Of a DNA stretch of 64,000 nucleotides, positions 45,807-56,826 are shown one piece after another. A model generated the notes under the pieces. That model was given only the letters and a program-made list of their open reading frames with translations. It was not told where the DNA came from and made no database searches. Within the stretch, counting starts at the first letter, position 1; every line of letters starts with the position of its first letter. Origin of the DNA: Siderastrea siderea (Eukaryota > Cnidaria > Anthozoa > Scleractinia > Rhizangiidae); the NCBI GenBank assembly GCA_964030785.1, contig OZ034969.1, positions 988,201 through 1,052,200 of the forward strand. The letters run 5' to 3'. The position numbers were made by a program, and so were the translations under genes.

Positions 45807-46449
45807 TTGTTGAATCTTTTTCAGTGATAAACATTTCCATTAAATTGAAAAAGTCCTGCTCCAAACACAGTCGCTTGTTTGTGACTTGTAATGGCACAAT
45901 ATTGCAACATGAATAATATAAATATTAGCTTTTGTTGTTTTGTTGAGTCTTCTTCCATGATAGAATTTTACATTATAGTGAAAACAAGGAAGTCTTGCTC
46001 CAAACAGGTTCGCTTATCTAATTGCCAACAGATTGCCATTCCTCGAGTGACAAAATATCGTCACAATTGCATTCTTCAGTGGCTTGCACTGCCAACTGGC
46101 TGTAGTTGTGAAAACTATTTTTAACAAGAAAAAGCTTTTTTGCCAAACGATTGGTTTCGCCGGTCTAAATAAATAAATCAGAAGAGTGCTTCCACAAGGA
46201 CCGCCAACATGGGCTCCTGCCGCGTGGAGCATCATTTTGATCTGAGGCTGCGGTAGAGTATGCCGGCCCAGAAGGTCAGGCAAGAGTAAGCTCAACAGGC
46301 CGCAGAACTACGGGAGTTGTCCGGCACGAAGGCCTCCAAAGACGTTTTGTTGTAACAATAGTGGTAAACATCTATCGTTTGATATTTGCTGGTTATATGA
46401 GAATCACTAGAAAGTTGGAGAGAAAACGTCAACGGGGTCGTGTCTTACC
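45515..46449. other. non-coding spacer with AAT microsatellite
   Basis: (AAT)n at 45773-45806; nothing else recognised. Confidence 0.45.
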
Positions 46450-46870
46450 CTGGAGCTAAAATCTTGGAACGATCTTTGAAGACCTTCAAGGATCTTTCTC
46501 CTAATCTTTCAAAGATCTTTCAGGTTCTTGTAACGATTCTCAAGGTTTCCTGCAACGTCGGTCTTTCAGGATCCTGAAAGGATCCTTCAGTAATCAACGA
46601 TTCTTAAGGTCCTTGCAAGGATCAAGAATCCTCATTGTGCAGGATCCCAAAAGGATCCTATCAAAAAGATTATTATTACTGTTATTTAGGATCCTAGGGC
46701 TGGATTCACGAGCCTTCCTAAGATAAGGTGTGTCCTATGTATTGTCGAAAACAAAAAAGCCTATTGTTTAAGAAACAATACTTAGGAATCAACTTGACTT
46801 AAGACAACTTTGTGAATCCTGCCCCTGGGTATTATCCTACAGGATCCTTATAGTAGTCCTACCAGGATTA
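46450..46870. repeat. AAGGATC/GGATCC word-saturated patch
   Basis: Dense, irregularly spaced AGGATCCT, AAGGATC and related words in both orientations. Same style as the AACTCC patch but with a different word. Confidence 0.7.
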
Positions 46871-47179
46871 TGCTCTGCTGACTTCTGTAAAGAATAAAGG
46901 TATGTGTTTTCTTTTCTTGACTTATTACAGAGAAGGAGAAAAATAGGAAGTCAAAGAGCTTTAAAAATGAATAGAAACAAGGGTGTTGGAATTTGGGATC
47001 CACATGGTGGTAATACGGAATGTGTAATCTGGAGTGGTAATCGGGTAAAAGTGGGTAAAGTCCTGAGGAATGTCGGGTCATCGATAATGTGGAATTTCGG
47101 GTCATCGATGACCCGACTCTTTCAGTTTTGCAGATTGGGCCAATACGTACTGACATAACAATGGAATTATGGGTTCTTT

Positions 47180-47778
47180 GGACGTCAGTTCACTATTTAG
47201 AAATGTACCACTTGATGAAACAATACAAATTTGCCTCGACAAGCTGATTCTCTTCCTGATCCTCCAACATTGCCTCGTTCTGTCTGACATAAATTGTTAG
47301 AGTTTGCCACTAAGAAGAGCCATTTATTTTTGATGGCCAATACTACAACCAGATTGATGGTGTAGCCTTGGGTTCGCCTATAGGCCCAGTTTTGGCTAAC
47401 ATATTCATGTGCCACTTTGAAGAAAAATGGGCAATGAACCGTAGAGTCTGTCCTTTACTTTGGTATAGATACGTTGATGACAGGTTCACCATGTTTGAGT
47501 TTTTACGGTATTTGAACAGCCGACACAACAGCATCAAATTCATTATTGGATTTGAACAGGACAGTGAGATTCCTTTTTTAGACATCCTTGTCAAACGCTG
47601 CCCTGACAAAACTTTCGTGACCTCCATTTACCGTAAGAAGACATTCACAGGCCTTTACACTAAATGGGATTTATTCACACCTCGCAAGTACAAAATGTAC
47701 CGTACGGACAAAGGAAAAAAGCAAAACAAAACAAAACATAAAGGCAAGGCAGGTTTTCAGAACTTCAAGTCTTATTAA
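47180..47778 (+). pseudogene. Penelope-like element reverse transcriptase fragment
   Basis: Starts LDVSSLFRNVPLDETIQ in one frame; after frameshifts and a stop continues GQYYNQIDGVALGSPIGPVL, ANIFMCHFEEKW and the palm motif WYRYVDDRF (YVDD at 47470-47481). RHNSIKFIIGFEQDSEIPFL and FTGLYTKWD complete the match to cnidarian Penelope-like RTs. About ten residues are missing after the YVDD segment, and the GIY-YIG endonuclease is absent. Confidence 0.85.
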
Positions 47779-48148
47779 CTTGCAGGCTCCTGTAACAAAG
47801 ATACTGATGGCTGTTGCAGTTGTTTTATGGTTTCACTAGTATAGCGCTAGTGAAACGTCCAAGCCCACACAAGCCCAGAAAAAGAAAAGAGAAAAAAACC
47901 AAGGACGTAGCGCCGCCGCCGCCGCCGTAAAAAAGGTCTTATCAATTTCTTTCTTTGAGTCTCAGTTTAGCTGTAAATTCTTATTTTTAATAAATCCCGG
48001 GTTTTTTTTTTATCATCTGTGCAACTGAATCGACTAAATAAATAAAATAAATAAACCGTTTAAAATTGTGCGCGGCACCAAAAACCAACCTACTTAAAAT
48101 AATAAAATCATTGGCTAATTTGTCGTATTCGGGGGAGGGGGGGGGGGC

Positions 48149-48420
48149 GCCGTCGTATAGTGGTTAGCGCGTTGGACTTCAGATCTGAAGGTCGGTGGTT
48201 GGACGCCCAGTCCCTGCCATCGTGTTGTTTCCTTAGACAAGAAACTTTATCCTACATTGTCTCTCTCCACCCAGGTGTATAAATGGGTACCAGGGGTACC
48301 TCATCCATGGGGGGAGTAGCAATACTCTCAGTTGTTTCATGCTACAGAAACCGGGTTAAGCTATGGCCGTGTGGGTCTCCTTGGCTCGTGTGCGACTCCC
48401 CCCCTCCCATTTACCTTTTA
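48149..48420 (+). mobile_element. tRNA-derived SINE
   Basis: Begins with a tRNA-like head (GCCGTCGTATAGTGGTTAGC gives the A-box; GGTGGTTGGACGCCC a degenerate B-box). It is followed by a conserved body with TTTCCTTAGACAAGAAACTT and CTCTCCACCCAGGTGTATAA, known from many invertebrate SINE families. The tail is pyrimidine-rich. A poly-G run lies just upstream. Confidence 0.8.
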
Positions 48421-50250
48421 TTTTGTCACGTTCACTCGAACCTAAATTAAGTGGAGTAGAACTCAACTCGAACTCAACGTCATAACGTTCTTGTCCCACA
48501 ACGATTCGCAGCAGCACCAAACAGGATTACATCTCATTCTGAATAATCATTTCGGTTAAATATAGATCAGGGAAGGCCTGGCGTGGCGGGATATACCTTT
48601 GAGGACATTGTAATGCCATGTTGGTATGTATGTGGAAAGTTGGCAGTGTAAACTCGCTGTGAAGACTGATACTGCATGTCACTCTAACTTGAAGCTTGCT
48701 TGACATATGGCGAGTAAAGCCAACAACAACAGAGAATATTTTGAAAACAGTCAAAACTAGTTATAGTAATAGCAACTGTTGGGTGGCAGCCTGCTGAGTT
48801 GTAGAAAAGCTTTTCTAGCCCATGATGAAAAATTTTTAAAGTGTTTTCTTACTGAAACATTGGGCAATCTTATTGAAAAATAGCTCTTAGATGAGCCTTG
48901 CTTATTTGAAGGGTTTTTAACTCCCTCTACTAACAATTTAAGTCCCAGCATTTCTAAACAATAACTCAATTTATTTTTCGAGAGTCGCAACGGCGCTTAG
49001 CTTTTTTTCGGTAAACGATTTGATAATAAAGGGTATCATCTTTGAGGCCTTGGGGTTGCTTCTTCTGTTGAAAACCCGCTGCCTTGTCAATTTCTTCGAA
49101 GGTTCTTAATAGAGGATGAAGAGTGTAGAGTGTATAATTCAAGTGGAGAAAATGCAAAAAACTGGGTGTAGAGTGAAAACTGAGAAAAATGCGAAAAACA
49201 GTGCAGTACAAACTGAAAAAAAAATGCAAAATTCCTTCAGATGTCCATTCGGCCAACTTTGTTCTCATTATCGCATAAGGTAATTCGGTGATTATTCCTT
49301 TAGCGGAGGTTAGAGTTTGTGTTTTTTTGTCCACAAATCATTGAAGAATCTCCATGGCTTGTGTCAAATGAAATGGTCAATTTAAAGGACCGATATCCGG
49401 TTACTGCGCATGCTCCAAACTTTGATTTCCTGACAGGATGTCGCGAATTCAAAAGATGCGAGAAGTGATAAAGAACCTTCAAAAATCCGTTTGCATCGTG
49501 CTCAGTTTAGTTCAATATTACCCTAATCAAAAACTTCTCCCAGTTATGGATTAATTATATATAGTTTTCGTTAAGTTCCAATTTGTGTGAGATTGGGATT
49601 TTTTGGCGTTGTTTTTAATGCCAGTGTACGGAGGACTGAGAGGAGGGAAACGCTATGGCGCCGGTCGAAGGCTTCTTTCTCCCGGCAGCCTCCATAAAAG
49701 CTCAGAAAATCGTGAAAAGAATAAGAAGAAATGGAACCAGCAGCATACCAGAATATATATCAAGAAAGCAATCCATGAGACATGGAAACGACTGAAGGGA
49801 TCAGTGGTGTCTGTATTCGACTGACACAGCCATAAACTGATGGGTTGGAAGGCCTGCACGCTGCACGACTTCTACTTGTTCTTGTACGCCGCGCCTTATC
49901 TTGGTCTTTTGACCCATTTTGCTTCTTGTTTTCTTGTAGCGGGTTTAGAACGGAGGATTCTTAAATGTTGACTGAATTGAGCCGTCACAACTTAGGCGTC
50001 GCATTCTCGAGGTCATATCGAGGTCATAACTGGTGGATTCTTGTGGCTTTCGTCGTTTGTTATTCTCCGTTGGTTTGACTTCTGATCGTTTGTTAAGCGA
50101 CTTAATGTGGTTTTAATGCCGCTCTTGCATAATAGGTACGTTGAATTTGGCTCATTTAGGAAATTTATTTGGGTTTTCCGCCTCTCATGTTTATATTTTC
50201 GACAATAAAGGATCTGAAATATTCACTGCAGCGTGACGAGTTTCCCTCCC
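48421..50250. other. non-coding spacer
   Basis: Short frames only. One at 49603-49824 ends with RIYIKKAIHETWKRLKG, a basic stretch that might be a decayed coding scrap; nothing firm. Confidence 0.4.
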
Positions 50251-50515
50251 TTGTATCAGGAGCCCGGTCAGACCGGGGTAGACCCGGGCCAAAGCCTGGC
50301 CTGAAAGCCGAGGTGAGCCCGGCCACAAGCCAGGCTTTGGCCGGGCTGGCCAAGGGATAAAAAAACCGGGGAAGCCGTGGTCAGGCAGCCAGCCAGGCCT
50401 GGCCTGGCCGTGGCAGACCAGGGCCAAAGCCAGGCTTGAAAACCTTGTTGAGCCAGGTCACAGACCAGACTGGCCGGGCATAAAACACCAAGGCCAGCCT
50501 GGCCAGTGACAAAAG
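50251..50515. repeat. CCAGGC/GCCTGG word-saturated patch (element terminus)
   Basis: GC-rich island in AT-rich surroundings, made of GGCCAGGC, GCCTGGCC and CCCGGGCC-like words. Its left border TTGTATCAGGAGCCCGGTC recurs in inverse at 63943 (TTGCATCAGGAGCCTGGTC), which suggests that these are the ends of one transposon family. Confidence 0.65.
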
Positions 50516-51075
50516 TAAGACAGCTGTCGCTGCCAAGATCAGCTGAATTTTAATTTAGTCAGCACTCAGACAAATAAAATAACCAGGAAATTAAATTACT
50601 GGCAGGTTAGTTGCCAGGTAAATTGCCCAGACATTACTATTAATAAAATTGAATGCCATTTCAAAAATACTATCAGAATAACATTAAATACAATGATTTA
50701 TTATACATTGTTGCACGTAAAACATTGAAAGTTTTTCATTCAGTTGCATTATTTACAACAATTTCATAACACCATCTTCTTATTAATGGTTATATACAAT
50801 GTATAATACAATATAATAAATAGAATCTCATTCAGAAATGAATAGTGCCCAAGGATCAAAAACTAATAAACTCAAAAAAAATTGGTTTGACTTATTTTTT
50901 CTGATATACATGTAATTGCTCTTTTCATTCTTCTAAAACAAGAAGTTAAGTTTTAATTTCTAGGCAGCTATGACAAGTGTCTTTGAATTTTTTGAATGTT
51001 TGTCCCCATGTGACTAAACATATAAAAGGCAAACATGGAGAGTACTAGAATTTAGACACAAACACCCCATACACC
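50516..51075. other. AT-rich spacer
   Basis: May be the interior of the element whose end is the CCAGGC patch. No coding seen. Confidence 0.4.
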
Positions 51076-51078
51076 TAA

Positions 51079-51895
51079 TAGTCCGGAAGCCAAGACCCCA
51101 AAATTAGGGTTTCGTACAATGATCGGGTCAGAAAAGGTTTGATAGCGGACTTTGATAGAGTAAGACCTGCTGATCAATGTCAGGTAGTTTGTAGAGTTGA
51201 ATTGTGGTATAGGTTACGAGTTAAGGGGGTATTTTTATACGTCACCCCTTAAATTCATGGAAACGAGGCTCACCCATTTGACCACTGATAATGCCTAAAC
51301 TTAACGTTTATTAAGACCGGAATCTTCAAATATAGTTACATCTTTACGAAATGAATGCCGATCATGCGCAAAATATGCAGATTTAGGTCACGTGACTGAG
51401 CACGTGACAGCCGAGAGGCCAAAAATAGCCTTTTAGAGCTATGAATAGCATATTTAAACGTCTTCACTATCATAAATCTATGAATTATCCATTGCTATTC
51501 CACTATTTTCTATGAACGGGTCGTACATTCCACAGCTTCACCCAAATTCTAGCTTAGTCAGCCTGAAACAATGAAATAATTACCATTTTTGTCCCATTTA
51601 CGGGTTAACATGAGAACGAGGCTCAGTCAGGTAACTACTGTTTACGGCTGTATCTTAAGTTGTTTATGGAGAAAAACTTCTGATATCGTTACCTCTCAAT
51701 GATATGAGGCCAAGTCATGCTCCAAGAGGCCACAAATTCTATTTTAGTGCTAGAATCGCCCTCACTACCAATTAAATTATACGTGTATGCATGTTATCTT
51801 ACGAAATCTCTTATTTACAACACATTGTAGGTCAGTGGGATACATTTTGAGACAAAAATATACAAGATTATAACAATTTTTGGCCTTTACGAGGA
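51079..51895 (+). repeat. left TIR of 51-56 kb element
   Basis: Complement of 55590-56442. It even contains a decayed copy of the N-terminal coding bases (ACAATTTTTGGCCTT near 51872). Confidence 0.85.
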
Positions 51896-52083
51896 CTGGT
51901 GAGCATGAAAGTGAGGCGAAATCATTGATCATGCTTTTTAATCTCGATTGTTGCTCTACAGAAAGTGATCCTCTTAAAAATGGAAGCCTTAAACATCAAA
52001 CTCTTTTACAGTTCAAGCGCTCTTCACTCCTTGTCGCTTTCTTCTGATTCACTGGTGCAAGTCAGACCGTGCGGGTTCTTGCA

Positions 52084-55000
52084 TGCTTAATCGTCTGCCA
52101 TGTAGTAGCATCCTTCTGTGCAAGCAAGTCCTGTGTTGTTGCAGGAGCAGTTTCGCAAGCAGGTAGACGTCTTACACTTGAGCTCGAGAAGGCTTTCAGG
52201 TGCTGGTGCTTTTGTGATTAACAATGGTGCAAGAATCTCTCCGTCCCTCACCCATCCATGACCCTCTGGTGGTTCAAGATCTTGCATCGTTTCAAGGCAT
52301 CAGCCTCCACATGAATGCCTGGTAGTTTGACCACTTTAGATGTTGAAGCAGACAATCAGACGTCGGTGGATGCATTTCGTTTTTCTGCTTTTTCTGGCAG
52401 AACATGAGGTAACGCAGCTCATCTGCGGTGCTTGTCTTCTTGGATGCTGTATATTGGCTGCAGACCGTAGGCTTCGCACTTGCCAGCTGTGGTTACGTTC
52501 AACCCTTGTTCCTCTCCGAGAAGAGACAGACCATCTTGGTGGTCAGTACTACGACAGAAACTATCCCACGCCTTTTTCTTCCCGATACCCGCCAAAGGGC
52601 TGGTCGAATCACAGCCTGTGATCGCATGGAATCCAGGGAGAGAACTACACATCTTTTCACCCAAAGCCTCTTCATGGTTTGATCTGAGTGCTTGGACCTC
52701 CATACAGTGACCTTTTGTCACAGGCACGGCTTTGTCGCCGTCTCTGAAGCCACCCCCGATCATAAGCTCCTTCTGTAGGGGGAGCTGGTCTTGACCGAGT
52801 CTGCGGAGCACAGCCGACAGGAAATTGCACAGGTTTACCTGGTGTTAAAAATATGTAGCAAAAAATCTGAACATCTGAATCTATAATGAAAGATCAAACG
52901 CAAAAAATGTCGATTACAACTTCAAACTGCCGGTAACGAAACAGGAAGTTAGTGTTAAGAGTAAAACTTGTTAAATTAAGTAATTTAAGCCATACCTCAT
53001 TCTTAGGATTGGCGATGTACTTTCCCCTTTGCCTGGGTACTGGAGTGGCAGGACCTCCTATCTGCATCTCGAGACCAACGGATGCTCCCCGTCGTTGACG
53101 CTCGCCTCCTTTAATGGAGTTCTCTCAGTATTGGTCGAAGACCACGTGGACTTGCACACAGTTGTTGGAAAAGAGCGGGGCACTGATGATGTTGTAGTGC
53201 TTTTCGGAAACTCATCAAAGGTACTTGCTCCGGCAGACTTGGACATCTGTATGACAGCCATGCCGTCGATGACTACAACAGTTGGATTTGGCGATGTTGT
53301 AAGTCGCTGAACGTTAACGTCTTTCTCCAGGAGAGAGCATAGGACGCTCTTTGCCCCTTTTCTAAGACTTCCGTCTGCGCTTGCGGGTGAATAAGGGACT
53401 GGAGACAGTTCAAAGCTCAACACCTCTTTCAGACAGATCTGACGCGTGTTTGATATGATTAGGAGCCTGCCAAACAAGTCCCTGTCCACCTTAACAGTGA
53501 CTAGCTTGTCGCTGGATTTGACGCGGATCTTCTTATTTGTGCTGCTGAACGTCTTGATCTTCATGTTGGGAATCGCTTCCCAGAAACCCACAGCGTTGCT
53601 GATAATGCGCTTCTCGACGAAGGCATTCATTTGCTGCCGGCCTTTCTCGGTACTGCGGACGAGGTTCTGGGCCACATCTTCCGGCAGAACTACTCCTGTA
53701 GCGATATTGAGAAGCTCATCCGAATTGTGAGTAAAAGGATCTGTCATCAAGCCTGAAGAAAAACAACCCATCATCTTCTTTACGTCTTCCTCGTCTCGTT
53801 TGACTCTCCTCGCAGCTGCTTCCTTGTGCGATGCTTGTTCGCCATCTTGGAGCCCGTACATAACCTTCAGAGCTGAAGTAATAGATGCTCGCTCGTGGAT
53901 AGTTAAAAACCACCGTTCAAGAGCCGACGGGATCTGCGATATGCCAATCACTCCTCCGCTTGACTTTGAGTCGGTGTTGATCGACTGCTCCAAGGCCATG
54001 TCGGTATAAACTTGTAAAAAGGGCTGTCCTGAACGACTTATGGTGTGATTCCCTGCAGCAAACTCGTTGTAGTTGCTGCATGTCGGCGAGATAAACAGGT
54101 AAGTAACGAGCATAATTCTGCCTGTTCATAGCAAAGAAATGAGGTAACATGGCTGCGATGCTTTATAGATGCAACTTCCAGTTCCCGGTTCTCTCTGTAA
54201 AAGGGAAGTGACCATGCAAACGTACTCATCCCAGAATGCGAAGAGCTTGGACTTTGCTCGATTCTCCGATTTAAAGACCCCGAATAGAGACATCAATTCC
54301 GTCAGATCTGCTTCTATCTTTCTCACACTCTCGCGTGCGTGATCCTTCCCGTTCTCCACCGCTCGAACGCAATCCGCAATCTTACTTAATACGGGTTCTT
54401 CTGGGATCTTCTTATCTTGTGACTCATACCAGACAACAAACGCATTCCACATGAGACGGAGGAACACTTCTAGACAGAGCTTGTGTGCCCTAATTCCTCA
54501 GTTATAAGATTTCCCCTTCATTAAAGCAGACGTCGAACCAGCAGCGTATACACCTGACTTAATCCAGAGATCATCACGTCCAGAATCACCAAACTTCTTC
54601 CCTAGCAGGGACAGAAAGTTCAGAGCAATGTGAAATCCGCCCATGCGTACCACTACGATAGAGAACTCGTCAGGAAATCTCCACTGAATTTCCTTTGCCT
54701 TGCTATATATTGCAAGGTCAAAGGTTTTCACAGTGTCGGCGTGACCCATCGCGGCGCTTATCTTCTGTGCATGTTTCAGTACTGTGTAGATGGTAGAATA
54801 GTCATTGGATGATCCATTGATCATTGGACAGTAGCCTATATTGCTGATTATGAGCATCTCGGGGTAGAGAATAGCGTTGAATCCTGCCCAGCTTCGAATC
54901 GCCTCAGCTTGTCCAATACTTCTGCAATGACAGCTTCTCCAAATTTCTTGGGACAAAGTCGAAGAAGAGCCCAGATGAAATCAGCGTTACGAGCGGTGCG

Positions 55001-55600
55001 TATTTCATCGTTCTTATCCTTGTACCACTTCATGTTAATAGAACCAACGTGATCAGTAACAACTGGACGTCTTCCTCGAACGGGACACTCTTCAATGTCG
55101 TACACGGTGCCGGTTGCCTGTAATGAACGCTCTCTTGGCTCTCTTTTCTACCAGGTTAGGGGTGGATCTGGGCCAAACGTTTTATTATGATAGATCACCA
55201 TTGTAGTGGCATGCGTAGTATTCTTGCCTTCCATAGCCTCCTCATTCAAATCATTATTATTGGCGGCAATCTGAACAAATGCACCAGGCTTGATGTTAGT
55301 TGGTATTACAGTCCCAAACTCTTCTACCTTAGCAAGAACTTCCTCTGCAATACTCGTATTCACTGCTCGCATCTCATCGTAGGGAACACAATGTCCCATT
55401 CTGTTCAGCAGTTCGATAAGGCGCTTGGATGATGTGAGATGGTGAACACACATAGCAAGGCTCGTATGCTTAGGAAGCTTATCACGTCCCTTTGTATTGC
55501 AATGAATGATATCTTGTGCGATGCTACATTTCAAACAAATTTGAGAGCGGACAAATAATCGAGTCACCTCATGAAGGCCAAAAATTGTTCTAATCTCGTG
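52084..55600 (-). pseudogene. long element-encoded protein: FEN/PIN-like nuclease with C-terminal cysteine cluster
   Basis: Six frames join into one protein of roughly 1,150 residues. In order: IAQDIIHCNTKGRDKLPKHT and NNNDLNEEA (55148-55567); a stop at ~55145 then GTVYDIEECPVRGRRPVVTD (54848-55105); GYCPMINGSSNDYST, TFDLAIYSKAKEIQW and MGGFHIALNFLSLLGK (54498-54956); a helical part (54126-54467); and SRSGQPFLQVYTDMALEQSI through RDLFGRLLI to VIDGMAVIQ (53058-54113). After a frameshift near 53205 comes HVVFDQY, a TGA, then ENSIKGGERQRRGAS. Next is SSLPGFHAITGCDSTS with AGIGKKKAW (52419-52811). A CKTSTCLRNCSCNNTGLACT cluster ends the protein (52087-52287). VIDG, VVFDxY...SIK...R and GCDxxS...GIGKKKAW resemble metal-binding and hairpin motifs of FEN/XPG PIN nucleases. 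That reading is inference. Confidence 0.6.
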
Positions 55601-56442
55601 TATTTTAGCCTCAAAATGTATCCCACTGACCTACAATGTGGTGTAGATAAGAAATTTTGTAAGATAACATACATACACGTATAATTTAAACGTTAATGGC
55701 AATAAGGGCGATTTAATCGGCTACTTTTAGCACTAACATATAATTTTTGGCCTCTCGGAGGTCACGTGCTCGGACACATGACCTTAGTTTGCATAGTTTG
55801 AGCATGACTGGACCTTATCTCATGGAGAGGTAATGATATCAGAAGTTTTTCTCCATAAACAACTTAAGATACAGCCGTAAACAGTAGTTATATGACTGAG
55901 CCTCGTTCTCATGTTAACCCGTAAATGGGATAAAAATGGTAATTATTTCATTGTTTCAGGCTGAATAAGCTAGAATTTGGCTGAAACTGTGGAATGTACG
56001 ACCCGTTCATAGAAAATAGCAGAATATCAATGGATAATTCATAGATTTATGATAGTGAAGACGTTTAAATATGCTATTCATAGCTCTAAAAGGCTATTTT
56101 TGGCCTCTCGGCTGTCACGTGCTCAGTCACGTGACCTAAATCTGCATATTTTGCGCATGACCGGCATTCATTTCGTAAAGATGTAACTATATTTGAAGAT
56201 TCCCTTCATAATAAACGTTAAGTTTAGGCATTATCAGTGGTCAAATGGGTGAGCCTCGTTTCCATGAATTTAAGGGGTGACGTATAGAAATACCCCCTTA
56301 ACTCGTAACCTATACCACAATTCAACTCTACAACTACCTGACATTGATCAACAGGTCTTACTCTATCAAAGTCCGCTATCAAACCTTTTCTTACCCGATC
56401 ATTGTACGAAACCCTAATTTTGGAGTCTTGGCTTCCGGACTA
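55590..56442 (-). repeat. right TIR of 51-56 kb element
   Basis: Ends GGCTTCCGGACTA then TAA. Its inner edge overlaps the start of the element gene. Confidence 0.85.
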
Positions 56443-56445
56443 TAA

Positions 56446-56826
56446 ATTCCATTCAGTTAAAACAAGGTTTTACATTGTCTAGCAAACCGTTTCAGTAATC
56501 GGTTCAACTGACTAAAACATCCAGGAAATTGAAATATTGGTAGATTACAATCTATATTAGTTACTGCACAAAGAATTGCTGACACCGTAAACTTATATGT
56601 AGATGTGTTATGGAAATACAGAGCCATAAGCTTTGAAGCTTATATTCATTTGAATGGTCCAGAGCAATCAAATGTCAACTATTTAGATTGCATTGAAAGA
56701 CTTGGTCACTGTTTTAAATGTCTTAAATCTACATTTGAACATTGTGTTCTGTAATTATCAGTCATATAATGCAAAACAAATGGCATCAACAGAATTTAGT
56801 GCCCTGTTTAAGCAACTTAGCTTATA
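56446..56826. other. non-coding spacer
   Basis: Nothing recognised. Confidence 0.4.

Larger units (their letters stand above)
51079..56442. mobile_element. 5.36-kb DNA element with ~0.8-kb TIRs and TAA target duplication
   Basis: Ends TAGTCCGGAAGCCAAGACCC and complement; arms match with few differences for about 800 bp. TAA lies on both flanks (51076-51078 and 56443-56445). Between the arms a single decayed minus-strand gene fills 52.07-55.6 kb. The N-terminal part of that gene reaches into the right arm. The family is present in many animals as long uncharacterised proteins; I do not recognise a named superfamily. Confidence 0.85.

Noticed and set aside
47850..47870. Perfect small palindrome TTTCACTAGTATAGCGCTAG-type
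   Set aside because: Short and isolated; likely chance or the stub of a decayed element.
49603..49824. 73-codon frame ending RIYIKKAIHETWKRLKG
   Set aside because: Basic tail resembles some transposon proteins, but only 17 residues, no partner sequence.
53029..54009. Plus-strand frames opposite the long element gene
   Set aside because: Shadow frames of the minus-strand gene.
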